From positions 558,001 through 622,000 of the forward strand of contig JACKNG010000004.1 in assembly GCA_024235015.1 (NCBI GenBank): a stretch of DNA of 64,000 nt. Reading direction: 5' to 3'. Made by a program: the position numbers and the translations under genes. This stretch comes from Gammaproteobacteria bacterium (GTDB lineage Bacteria; Pseudomonadota; Gammaproteobacteria; Ga0077536). Of the stretch, positions 15,931 to 23,894 are shown in pieces (the stretch's first letter is position 1; every line of letters starts with the position of its first letter). Below the pieces are notes generated by a model. That model searched no databases. It saw only the letters and a program-made list of their open reading frames with translations, and was not told where the DNA came from.

Positions 15931-16446
15931 TTACCCGGATCGGTCGCTCTCGGCTACCGGCGCGGCCACGCCGGGTTCGGCGTCGAACAGTTCCTCGCGC
16001 AGTTTCTCGCGCACGCGTTCGAGCAGCCTGCCGTAGCGATTGTCACCGCGGCCGTCGCGACCGCAGCCCCAGAACGCATCGAAGCTCGAGCATTCGATGA
16101 TGCGCTTGCCCGCCGTCTCCAGCAGGCGGTCGCGCACCTCGCGGTGGGTATGGCACTTGGTATAGAGCGCGCGCGTCATGTAGGTGATGCGATTGCGCCG
16201 CCAGTGCGGCCGGTGGCGTTTGAACCAGGCGTGGCCGAGACGGGTCGCGAGGTCCGGATGGGAAGCGGTGCGGATGCGCTCGAAATGCGGTCCTGGCGGG
16301 AACTTCATCGCCTGGTAGTAGTGTTCGGCCGACGGCCAGTCGTGGTCATCGAGGTTGAAGCCGTGGCGCGAATGCGTGCCGAGCAGCTCGTAGGGATCAC
16401 TGCGCACGATGAGCACGGCATCGGAGAAGTCTTCAGGTTCGAACAT
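15931..16446 (-). CDS. NADAR family protein (YbiA-like N-glycosidase fold)
   Basis: A 171-residue NADAR/DUF1768 domain. The signature segments are present: HGFNLDDHDWPSAEHYYQAMKF (given here over about residues 36-57), KRIIECSSFDAFWGCG and the C-terminal GRGDNRYGRLLERVREKLR. Relatives cleave N-glycosidic bonds, for example in riboflavin intermediates, and NADAR domains also occur in NAD/ADP-ribose metabolism and in conflict systems. ATG 16446 starts the conserved part; a TTG at 16467 would add seven residues. No toxin or macrodomain partner is beside it, so housekeeping repair is the more likely role. Confidence 0.87.
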   Translation of the reverse strand: MFEPEDFSDAVLIVRSDPYELLGTHSRHGFNLDDHDWPSAEHYYQAMKFPPGPHFERIRTASHPDLATRLGHAWFKRHRPHWRRNRITYMTRALYTKCHTHREVRDRLLETAGKRIIECSSFDAFWGCGRDGRGDNRYGRLLERVREKLREELFDAEPGVAAPVAESDRSG

Positions 16447-16520
16447 CGGCGGCTGGGCTGCAGGCAATCGGTGGGGCGGGCACGTCCCGCGCCATTATGC
16501 CGGGGACGGCCGCCGCGATC

Positions 16521-17879
16521 TCAATCGGCGAAGGCGCCGCGCCAGCGCGCCGCCGGGTGGCTGGCCGGCAGCCGGTCGTGGCCGAACAGGCGCTGGCGCA
16601 GCGTGCCGTCGCCATAGGCCTCGCGCGCCAGGCCGCGCCGGCGCAGCACCGGCAGCACGTGTTCGATGAATTCACGGTAGCTGCCGGGGATGGTGGCGTT
16701 GATGACGTTGATGCCGTCGATGCCGACCGCCTGCCAGGCCTCGAGACTGTCTGCGATCTGCTCGGGGGTACCGCTCACGCGGCTGGCACGGCTCGCCAGT
16801 ACGCCGATGTCGCGCACCGTGGCCTCGCGATCGCGGACCGCGGCGCGCACCCAGTCGAGCAGGCTCTGCGCCCCCTCGGTACGCACCTCCGTCAGCGGCA
16901 TGTCGAGCGGGCAGGCGCCGAACTCGATGTCCATGACGCCGCCGAGGTGGGCGATCATCGCTTCGTGGTCGATCGCTTCGTCGAGTTCGCGATCGCGCCG
17001 GCGCGCCTCTTCCTCGGTACTGCCGATGACGAAGGACAGGCCCTGGAAGAAGCGCAGTTCGTCGGGCCTGCGACCGCATTGCGGCAACAGGGCGCGGGTG
17101 GCCTCGATCGCCTGGCGGGCAGCGTCGGGGAACGGTGCAATCAGGAACACGGCTTCGGCATGGGTGGCCGCAAAGCGCATGCCGCGCGGCGACGAACCGG
17201 CCTGGAACAGCAGCGGCGTGCGTTGCGGCGACGGGGCACACAGGTGCGGACCCTCGACGCGGTAGCGTGGGCCGACATGGTCGATGCGATGAACGCGCGC
17301 GAAGTCCGCGTGGAGACCACGGGCGCGATCCTGGAGCAGGGCGCCGTCGTCCCACGAACCCTCCCACAGCTTGTAGACCACTTCCATGTACTCGTCGGCC
17401 CAGGCGTAGCGCTCGTCGTGCGGGGTCAGGCCGTCGAGACCGAAGTTGCGCGCGCCGTTCTCGATGCCGTTGGTGACGATGTTCCAGGCCACCCGTCCGC
17501 GCGAGGCATGGTCGAGGGTGGAGAGTTTGCGCGCGAAGGCGAACGGGTGTTCCTGCACGATGCTGCTGGTGAAGGCGAGGCCGAGGTGCTCGGTGTGGCT
17601 GGCCAGGGCGGAGAGGATCACCGCCGGGTCGTTGCTCGGGATCTGCAGGCCGCTTTCGACGTGCTTGCGGAAGCTGCCCTGGAAATTGCCGTACAGCCCG
17701 TGAACGTCGGCGAAGAAGATGACGTCGAACAGGCCGCGCTCGAGTTCGCGCACGAGGTCTATCCACATCTCGAGCGAATTGAAATCGACCTGGCGGGCGT
17801 CCGGCTGCCGCCACAGGCCATGCAGGATATGTGAGGCGGTGTTCATGACGAACGCCGAAAAGAGCAGCGGGCTTGCCAT
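16521..17879 (-). CDS. LLM-class flavin monooxygenase, NtaA/SnaA/DszA type
   Basis: A 452-residue luciferase-like FMN-dependent monooxygenase; length and the insertions fit the NtaA/SnaA/DszA (nitrilotriacetate, pristinamycin, dibenzothiophene sulfone) family rather than the short F420 type. Landmarks are FFADVHGLYGNF, LGLAFTSSIVQEHPFAFARK, LSTLDHASRGRVAWNIVTNG, DERYAWADEYMEVVYKLWEG and LLFQAGSSPRGMRFAATHAEAVF (split). ATG 17879 with GGGGAGGAC upstream. It needs FMNH2 from a separate reductase, none of which lies nearby. Substrate unknown. Confidence 0.9.
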   Translation of the reverse strand: MASPLLFSAFVMNTASHILHGLWRQPDARQVDFNSLEMWIDLVRELERGLFDVIFFADVHGLYGNFQGSFRKHVESGLQIPSNDPAVILSALASHTEHLGLAFTSSIVQEHPFAFARKLSTLDHASRGRVAWNIVTNGIENGARNFGLDGLTPHDERYAWADEYMEVVYKLWEGSWDDGALLQDRARGLHADFARVHRIDHVGPRYRVEGPHLCAPSPQRTPLLFQAGSSPRGMRFAATHAEAVFLIAPFPDAARQAIEATRALLPQCGRRPDELRFFQGLSFVIGSTEEEARRRDRELDEAIDHEAMIAHLGGVMDIEFGACPLDMPLTEVRTEGAQSLLDWVRAAVRDREATVRDIGVLASRASRVSGTPEQIADSLEAWQAVGIDGINVINATIPGSYREFIEHVLPVLRRRGLAREAYGDGTLRQRLFGHDRLPASHPAARWRGAFAD

Positions 17880-17971
17880 GTCGTCCTCCCCAAACGGTCA
17901 CGGCGGGATCAGCAGGCACCATAAGTGCCGCCACGGCGTGCGGCAAGCGGGCCGTGCTCGCCGCGTCGGCG

Positions 17972-18553
17972 TCAGCGTGCCGGCAGCAGTGCGCGCAGGC
18001 CGCGCCAGGCCAGCAGCGCCACCACCGCGAGCAGGCCGCAGGCAAACCACAGGACAGCGGCGCCGGCGGCGAGCGCCGCCACCGGCGGTATCCCGCTCAG
18101 GGCCAGGCGCGGTGCGACCAGGCGCCAGCGTGCCTCGGGCAGGTCAACGAAGGGACGTTCGCGCAGCTGGCCGTCATCGACCTCGATGACCCGGCTCGCG
18201 CGTGGCCCGGCGCGGGTGGCGAGGACGAGTTCGAGGCGGCCGTCGTCGTCGAGGTCGAGGGCGCCGACGAAACCGCCGCCGAAGAGATCGTGGTCGATGG
18301 TGAACGCGCTGCGATGGACCAGGCGCCCGCCACAGCGGAAGTCGAGCGCGTAGTGCTCGAGTTCGCCGTCGACACGGTGGTCGATCGCGATCTCGACCGG
18401 TCGCTCGTCCAGCCGCCAGCCCAGGGCGGTGGGCGGCAGCAGGCCGTCGACGGCGCGCCGGGCGGCCCAGGTGGTGTAGCCGATGGCGCCGGCCAGGGCC
18501 AGCAGCGGCGGCAGGAACAGGGCGGCGGCGAGGAAGCGGTGGCGGCGGCGCAC
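17972..18553 (-). CDS. hypothetical membrane-anchored protein
   Basis: A 193-residue protein with a hydrophobic segment at each end (about 8-28 and 155-182) and an extracytoplasmic stretch between. The middle contains FVGALDLDDDGRLELVLATR, which resembles an FG-GAP/VCBS-like calcium-binding strand-loop-strand. I do not recognise the family. It follows the DUF6632-like gene by 30 nt on the same strand, so they are likely an operon. Function unknown. Confidence 0.65.
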   Translation of the reverse strand: MRRRHRFLAAALFLPPLLALAGAIGYTTWAARRAVDGLLPPTALGWRLDERPVEIAIDHRVDGELEHYALDFRCGGRLVHRSAFTIDHDLFGGGFVGALDLDDDGRLELVLATRAGPRASRVIEVDDGQLRERPFVDLPEARWRLVAPRLALSGIPPVAALAAGAAVLWFACGLLAVVALLAWRGLRALLPAR

Positions 18554-18583
18554 GCCGTCAGTGCAGGGGCGGGCGACGCGCGT

Positions 18584-18970
18584 TCACGGCGCGCTCGCGC
18601 GCCGTGGCAGCAACCACCACAGGACCGCGGCCATGGCGAACAGGGCCGGTATGTCGCCGAACAGGTTGGCGTGTTCGGTGTGATCGTGGCCGGCCTGCAC
18701 GGCCATGATGCCGCCGTGCACGAGGCTGGACCAGATGGTGAAGCGGATCAGGCTGAGGTTGGCGAGGGGGTCGCGCGCGGCGCGGAACAGGAACACGCCG
18801 AGCGTGGCGTAGATCCCCGTGATCATCTGTTCGTACTCGCTCTGGCGCGGCTCCCAGGCCCAGCCCGCGGGCCACAGCCAGTTCATCAGCGGGTACACGC
18901 CGACGACCAGGAAGATGCCGAACACCCTGAGCGCGACGCGCAGGTAAGCGAGTCGTCGTGCCTCGTCCAT
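18584..18970 (-). CDS. DUF6632-like small membrane protein
   Basis: A 128-residue protein with four predicted membrane helices. The first helix (ALRVFGIFLVVGVYPLMNWL) leads to WEPRQSEYEQMITGIYATLGVF, then a third helix, HGGIMAVQAG and HANLFGDIPALFAMAAVLWW. This order matches the small bacterial DUF6632 group as I remember it. ATG 18970. No catalytic motif apart from scattered His. Function unknown. Confidence 0.72.
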   Translation of the reverse strand: MDEARRLAYLRVALRVFGIFLVVGVYPLMNWLWPAGWAWEPRQSEYEQMITGIYATLGVFLFRAARDPLANLSLIRFTIWSSLVHGGIMAVQAGHDHTEHANLFGDIPALFAMAAVLWWLLPRRASAP

Positions 18971-19005
18971 CGTCGATGCCTCCTCGCCGGGTCAGGACGT
19001 GCCGA

Positions 19006-19944
19006 TTATGCGCTTTCCATCGCCGGCGTGGTCGGCTGCAGGTGGCGTGCGAGCAGCCGCTCGGCGATCTCGATCACGCGGGTCTTGGGCCGTTGTGCGG
19101 CGCGGGCGTAGCTGACGTAGTGGGTCGGCATGCTGAGGCAGTCGCGCAGGAGGAGGAAATGCCGCCCGAGACCGGCAAAATCCGCATCCGGGTGCATGAT
19201 CGGAAAGAACGCGTCGGTGGCCTTGATGAGCCGCCCGATAAGCTCCGGGTTGCTGGTCACGTAGCGCGGCTTGGGGCTGGGCAGGTCGTTGTGCAGGTAG
19301 CGCAGCGCGATGTCGGAGAACGCCGCCTCGATGCTTTCCGGCAGCAGCAACGGGTAGGCCAGCACCTCGGCCTCGGTCGGTTCGTCGATCAGCGACAGCG
19401 GGTGGTCCGGACGCACCATGACCGCGAAGTGGAGCGGGGCGATGGGCGTGACCTCGAGTTCGCGCCAGCGCTTGAGATAGCTCGACGAGCCGACCACGAG
19501 ATCGATCTCGCCGTGCAGCAGGCGCGGCACCAGGGTCTGGTCCGACGCATGGGTCGTTTCCAGCGCGACGTCGGGGTACTCGCGGGCGAAATCGACGAAG
19601 GCCAGCGCCGTCGACGAGCCGGCGGCAGCGACGCCGACGCGCAGGCGGCCGGTGACCCGGTTCGGCGCGGTGGAGATCTCCGCCACCATGTCGTCGACCT
19701 CGGCCAGTACCGAGCGCGCGCGGGCCACGAACAGGCGCCCGGCATCGGTCAACTGGATGCCACGGGGCAGGCGGTCGAACAGGCGCTGGCCGAGCGCCTC
19801 TTCGACCTCGGCGACGGTGCGCGAGACCGCCGACTGGGTCAGGCCCAGGGTCTGCGCGGCGGTGGTGATGGCCTCGGCGCGGGCGACTTCGACCACGGTG
19901 CGCATGCGGCGCAGGTCGACGACGTGGGCAGGGTCATTAGTCAT
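19006..19944 (-). CDS. LysR-family transcriptional regulator
   Basis: A 312-residue LysR regulator. The N-terminal winged helix (about 8-66) has the recognition-helix pattern TTAAQTLGLTQSAVSRTVAEVEE (split across turn and helix), followed by GQRLFDRLPRGIQLTDAG, and a linker helix. The effector domain begins at LRVGVAAAG (about 101). It is transcribed away from the LolA-like/DUF1329 pair, the usual layout for a LysR activator and its target. A perfect T-N11-A dyad lies between them at 19980-19992. The effector is unknown, possibly a CoA ester or sterol-like acid given the neighbours. Confidence 0.92.
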   Translation of the reverse strand: MTNDPAHVVDLRRMRTVVEVARAEAITTAAQTLGLTQSAVSRTVAEVEEALGQRLFDRLPRGIQLTDAGRLFVARARSVLAEVDDMVAEISTAPNRVTGRLRVGVAAAGSSTALAFVDFAREYPDVALETTHASDQTLVPRLLHGEIDLVVGSSSYLKRWRELEVTPIAPLHFAVMVRPDHPLSLIDEPTEAEVLAYPLLLPESIEAAFSDIALRYLHNDLPSPKPRYVTSNPELIGRLIKATDAFFPIMHPDADFAGLGRHFLLLRDCLSMPTHYVSYARAAQRPKTRVIEIAERLLARHLQPTTPAMESA

Positions 19945-19979
19945 TCGGATATTTCATGCAAACAGACCAAAACATCATT

Positions 19980-19992
19980 TGACATTATGTCA
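19980..19992. promoter_or_regulatory. candidate LysR operator, T-N11-A palindrome
   Basis: TGACAT-T-ATGTCA is a perfect 13-bp dyad matching the T-N11-A LysR box, in the short, AT-rich interval between the divergent LysR gene (start 19944) and the LolA-like gene (start 20036). A TTGACA hexamer overlaps it (19979-19984), so it could act as an operator over a promoter. Sequence seen directly; binding is inference. Confidence 0.55.
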
Positions 19993-20035
19993 GCATCGAC
20001 GCAGCTTGGGTGGCCGCCCGACCCGGATTGATGCC

Positions 20036-20842
20036 ATGCCCCTTGCGACCCTGCGACCCGGCGTCCTGCTCGTCGCCTGCCTCGCCGCCGTGCCGGCCGC
20101 CGCCTTCGACACCTCGCGCATCGAGGACCCGGCGGTACGCGCCTGCGCCGAACGGGCGTTGCCCGCGCGCACCGCGCACCAGGTGCAGCGCGTCGAGGTC
20201 GTCGGCCGTGACGGCTACGTGCGCGAGTCGCTGCGCGAAATGTACTGGAAGCGCAGCGAGGACAACGATTCGCGCGTGGTCGTGCGCATTCTCGAGCCGA
20301 TCGACGAACGCGGCGTGGCGGTGCTGGTCAACGACGATGCCGATCGCAACCAGACCTCCTACATGTCCTACTCGCCCAAGCTCAAGCGGGTACGGCGGGT
20401 CACCGGCGAATCCTTCTTCGGCAACATCCTGGCCTCGGATTTCACCTACGAGGACTTCTCCTATTTCTACCGGGTGGACGAGCGTGAACAGGTCACGCGG
20501 CACGACGACGCCATGCTCGACGATCACCCGGTCTACGTGCTCGAGGCCGACAAGCCCGGTGACGATGCGCACTACAGCCGCGTACGTTTCTACATCGATC
20601 AGGACATCTGCCTGCCCATGCGTACCGAGTTCTTCGCCCACAACGGCGAACTGCGCAAGGAGCTGCTGGTCGCGCGCGATGCCGTCGAGCAGCATGGCGA
20701 GCGCTGGGTGCCCTACGACGTGACGATGATCGATCACAAGCTCGGCACCCGCAGCATCTTCAAGGCCGAGGCGGTCGAGATCGATCCGGACATCCACGAT
20801 GCCATGTTCGAGGTGCAGGCCTTGAAGGTGGGTAATTTCTGA
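20036..20842 (+). CDS. LolA-like outer-membrane lipoprotein-sorting family protein
   Basis: A 268-residue exported protein of the LolA-like group that accompanies DUF1329 proteins and RND/MMPL exporters. Signal peptide at residues 1-22 (LLVACLAAVPAAAFD). Characteristic blocks are MSYSPKLKRVRRVTGES, FGNILASDFTYEDFSYFYR, VYVLEADKPGDDAHYSRVR and YIDQDICLPMRTEFF. ATG 20036. It lies 37 bp upstream of the DUF1329 gene. Likely a periplasmic carrier for a lipid or hydrophobic compound moving between membranes. No exporter gene is adjacent here, which is unlike the usual arrangement. Confidence 0.88.
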   Translation: MPLATLRPGVLLVACLAAVPAAAFDTSRIEDPAVRACAERALPARTAHQVQRVEVVGRDGYVRESLREMYWKRSEDNDSRVVVRILEPIDERGVAVLVNDDADRNQTSYMSYSPKLKRVRRVTGESFFGNILASDFTYEDFSYFYRVDEREQVTRHDDAMLDDHPVYVLEADKPGDDAHYSRVRFYIDQDICLPMRTEFFAHNGELRKELLVARDAVEQHGERWVPYDVTMIDHKLGTRSIFKAEAVEIDPDIHDAMFEVQALKVGNF

Positions 20843-20879
20843 ACGCGTCTCCGCCTGGCGGAGGGAGGTCACGCGCACC

Positions 20880-22265
20880 ATGCACATTCGCAAGTACGAT
20901 TTCGATTACGCCCGGCGCAGCTTTCTCGAGCGCACCGCGCGCGGACTCGGCGGGGCCGGCGTGCTCGCACCCCTGTGGCCGACGCTGTGCCAGGCGGGCG
21001 ATGCCGCGCCGGCCTATCCCGAGGAACTGCTGTCGATCGAGGCGTTTACCGGCGGCCGGGTCAAGGTCGGCGACACCATCGACAAGGACAACGTCGAACT
21101 GGTCCAGGACCTGCTCGATCCGATCGTCTACCAGGAGGTGATCCAGGACGGCCGCACGTTCGAGATCGTGGCCGAGGAACAGGCGATCGAAACGATGTAC
21201 CCGCCGTACTTCCTCGATGCCACGCTCAGGAACCAGGGCCAGGCGGTGTTCGACGACGTCGGCAACGTGCGCACGCAGGACGGCCAGCCGTGGATCGGCG
21301 GCCTGCCGTTTCCCGCCATCGAGAACGGCAACCAGGCCATCGCCAACATCACGCTGTCGTGGGGCCGTCACGATCGCACGCGCTACGCCATTCCCGCCGT
21401 CACCGTCGACCCCGAAGGCACCCCGCGCTACGAGTACGACTGGGTGTGGGCCGAACAGCAGTGCACCGGCCTGGTCGGCCCGGATGCGCCCGGCCCCTAC
21501 CTGCCCGGCCACGAGGACATGACCCGCATGCAGGCGATCTGGTTCACCTGGACGCCGGAGGTGCGCGGCCACGCCTTCCTCAGTTACTGGCACTACGACC
21601 AGCGTGAGATCCCGGAACTGTGGGGCTACCTGCCGGCGCTCAAGCGGGTACGCCGCTTCCCCGCCAACCAGCGCTTCGAGCCCTACATGCCAGGCATGAA
21701 TCTCTACCTCTCCGATGCCTGGTCGGCCGGCGATCCCATGCTCACCTGGGGCAACTGGAAGATCATTCACCGCGGCCCCTTCCTCGGTTCCTCGCATCAC
21801 CAGTGGCGGCCCGAGAACGACAACTGGCGGCCCGACCTGGTCGGCGGCAAGCAGGGCCAGTCCTACTTCAAGGTCGGCAAATCGTTGATCCCCGAAGTGG
21901 TGGTGTTCGAGGGCGAACCGACCGGTTTCCCCCACGCGCCGGTGTCGAAACGCCGCATCTACATGGACGTGCGCAACATGGGCGCCGGCATGGCCATCAG
22001 CTATTCGCGCGATGGCGAGATGTGGAAGGGTCTCGAAGGCGGCGGCGGCCAGGCACTGAGCGGTGCGCACAGCCTCACCGCCGCCGACGGGCGCCCGGAA
22101 TGGAGCTGGTGGTGGGCGATCAGCCACGACGTCGCGCGTAACGACGTCACCCGCTTCCATCTCGGCCAGACCTGCCGCGGCGGCTGGGAGTCGGCCCTCG
22201 ATCCGGACGAGGACATGGTCAACCAGTACATGACGCAGCAGGCCTTGCGTCGTCTCGGGTTCTAG
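20880..22265 (+). CDS. DUF1329 family protein
   Basis: A 461-residue DUF1329 protein. Residues 12-40 (ARRSFLERTARGLGGAGVLA) look like a Tat-type signal with a twin Arg. The family signature appears as YWHYDQREIPELWGYLPALK then RVRRFPANQRFEPYMPG, and the C-terminus carries KRRIYMDVRNMG. DUF1329 proteins are outer-membrane-associated, LolB-like, and occur in steroid and lipid-utilising proteobacteria. ATG 20880 with GGAGGGAGG upstream. Probably a transport partner of the preceding LolA-like protein under control of the divergent LysR gene. Exact cargo unknown. Confidence 0.92.
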   Translation: MHIRKYDFDYARRSFLERTARGLGGAGVLAPLWPTLCQAGDAAPAYPEELLSIEAFTGGRVKVGDTIDKDNVELVQDLLDPIVYQEVIQDGRTFEIVAEEQAIETMYPPYFLDATLRNQGQAVFDDVGNVRTQDGQPWIGGLPFPAIENGNQAIANITLSWGRHDRTRYAIPAVTVDPEGTPRYEYDWVWAEQQCTGLVGPDAPGPYLPGHEDMTRMQAIWFTWTPEVRGHAFLSYWHYDQREIPELWGYLPALKRVRRFPANQRFEPYMPGMNLYLSDAWSAGDPMLTWGNWKIIHRGPFLGSSHHQWRPENDNWRPDLVGGKQGQSYFKVGKSLIPEVVVFEGEPTGFPHAPVSKRRIYMDVRNMGAGMAISYSRDGEMWKGLEGGGGQALSGAHSLTAADGRPEWSWWWAISHDVARNDVTRFHLGQTCRGGWESALDPDEDMVNQYMTQQALRRLGF

Positions 22266-22358
22266 CCGCGTAGCGCGCAGCCCTGCGACGACCTCGTTCG
22301 GGGCAGGGGTGAAGGGCGCGTGTATCGTCGCCCGCCCGCGATCGGCTAGGCTTGCCGC

Positions 22359-22964
22359 ATGCCCGAGTCCAGCCGCGGCCGCGTCCTCCACCAGCTCCTG
22401 CCGCGCGGGCTCGCGCGCACCTTGGTCGTGGTGTGCGGCGAGGAGGCTTGCACCGTCGGCCGCCTCCGCCGTGAAGGCAGCGGCCAGGTGCGACTCGACC
22501 CGCTCGGCCGCTTCGCCCCGCAGCCGCTGCCCGTGATCGGTCGAATCGGCCTGCCCGACCCGCAGCTCGGGGATGGCTGGGCGGACGGCCTGCCGTTCTA
22601 CGGCAAGTGGTTCGACGACATCGGCGAAACCGATGTCGGCTATCACCTGCGACGCAACATCTCGGCGCTGTCGCGCGAGCGCTTGCTCGAGCAGATCCGG
22701 CGCGACGAGCAGTACGCACTGGTCGGCGATTACGCGGCCGTCTTCGCCACCATCCTCGAGGTCAAGCAACGGGTGCCGCTGGTCCTGCTCGATGATCGCT
22801 ACCTCGAACTGGTCAGCTTCCCGGTGGTGTTGCCGACGCTCGCCGAGGAGGGGCTGGGTACGAAACTCGCAGGCATCCTGCGCATCATGCTCAAGGCGGT
22901 CAGTCGCAACGAAGACCTCGCCGCCACCACGCTCACCGGCATCGAGGTCGACGAGGGCGAGTAG
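22359..22964 (+). CDS. hypothetical protein
   Basis: A 201-residue soluble protein that I do not recognise. It has a compact N-terminal beta-rich stretch (RTLVVVCGEEACTVGRL), a charged middle (FYGKWFDDIGETDVGYHLRR) and an amphipathic C-terminal half. No signal peptide, membrane helix or known catalytic motif. The start ATG 22359 has no clear ribosome site. It stands between the DUF1329 gene and an SDR gene. Codon use is like its neighbours, which supports coding. Confidence 0.6.
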   Translation: MPESSRGRVLHQLLPRGLARTLVVVCGEEACTVGRLRREGSGQVRLDPLGRFAPQPLPVIGRIGLPDPQLGDGWADGLPFYGKWFDDIGETDVGYHLRRNISALSRERLLEQIRRDEQYALVGDYAAVFATILEVKQRVPLVLLDDRYLELVSFPVVLPTLAEEGLGTKLAGILRIMLKAVSRNEDLAATTLTGIEVDEGE

Positions 22965-23062
22965 GGCCGTGCCGCCGCGCGCGCCGTTACAATCGGCGCC
23001 TGCGCAGGCTCAGCCGCAACGCGCTGCCCGCCGCGCCGTCAATTCCCGAGGAGTACCGCAGC

Positions 23063-23833
23063 ATGAACAACCCCATGAGTCTCGCCGGCCGCGTCGTCAT
23101 CGTCACCGGCGCCGCCCAGGGTATCGGTCGCAGCGTCGCCCGGCGCGCCGCCGGACTCGGCGCGACCCTGGCCCTGGTCGACCTCAACGGCGATGGCCTG
23201 AACGAACTGGCCGACGAACTCGGCGGCCAGGTTGAGGTCCATGTCGGCAGCGTCACCGATGCCGCGTTCGTGCAGGATACCGTCGCCACCGTGGCCGAGC
23301 GCCACGGCACCATCCACGGCCTGTTCAACAACGCCGGCATCACGCGCACGGCGATGATCAACAAGATGTCGATGGCCGACTGGCAGGCGGTCATCGACGT
23401 CAACCTGACCGGCGTGTTCGTCGTGCTGCAGGCTGTCGGCCGCCACATGATCGCGGCCAGCGAAAACGACCCCGATGCACCGCGGCGCATCGTCAACGTG
23501 TCCTCGATCGCCGGGCGCCGCGGCACCATCGGCCAGATCAACTACGGCGCGGCGAAGTCCGGCGTGCTCGGCATCACGATGAGCGCGGCACGCGAATGGG
23601 CGCGCTACGGCATCTGCGTCAACAGCGTGTGCTTCGGCGCGGTCGAGACGCCGATGACCGAGGTCATCCGCGGGCCGAAGTTCCTCGAGCGCACGCTGGC
23701 CGGCATTCCCATGGGCCGCATCGCCCAGCCCGACGAAGTCGCCGGGCCGTGCTGCTTCCTGCTTTCCGATCTCGCCAGCTACATCACCGGCCAGCATCTG
23801 AACATCGACGGCGGCGCCCAGATCGGCTTCTGA
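23063..23833 (+). CDS. SDR-family oxidoreductase (FabG-like)
   Basis: A 256-residue classical SDR. TGAAQGIGRSVARR gives the cofactor turn, LVDLNGDG an acidic end to strand 2, NNAGITRTAM the family motif, Ser in VSSIAGRRG and Tyr161-x3-Lys165 (YGAAK) the catalytic residues. C-terminal GQHLNIDGG is typical of FabG-like 3-oxoacyl reductases. ATG 23063 with GAGGAG upstream. Single gene; it may reduce a 3-keto or oxidise a 3-hydroxy intermediate of the lipid pathway. Confidence 0.92.
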   Translation: MNNPMSLAGRVVIVTGAAQGIGRSVARRAAGLGATLALVDLNGDGLNELADELGGQVEVHVGSVTDAAFVQDTVATVAERHGTIHGLFNNAGITRTAMINKMSMADWQAVIDVNLTGVFVVLQAVGRHMIAASENDPDAPRRIVNVSSIAGRRGTIGQINYGAAKSGVLGITMSAAREWARYGICVNSVCFGAVETPMTEVIRGPKFLERTLAGIPMGRIAQPDEVAGPCCFLLSDLASYITGQHLNIDGGAQIGF

Positions 23834-23894
23834 GCGGTGCCGGCTGGGCCCGCGCGACGCTCAAGCGTCGGCGGGCGCGACCGCTAACGGCCCC

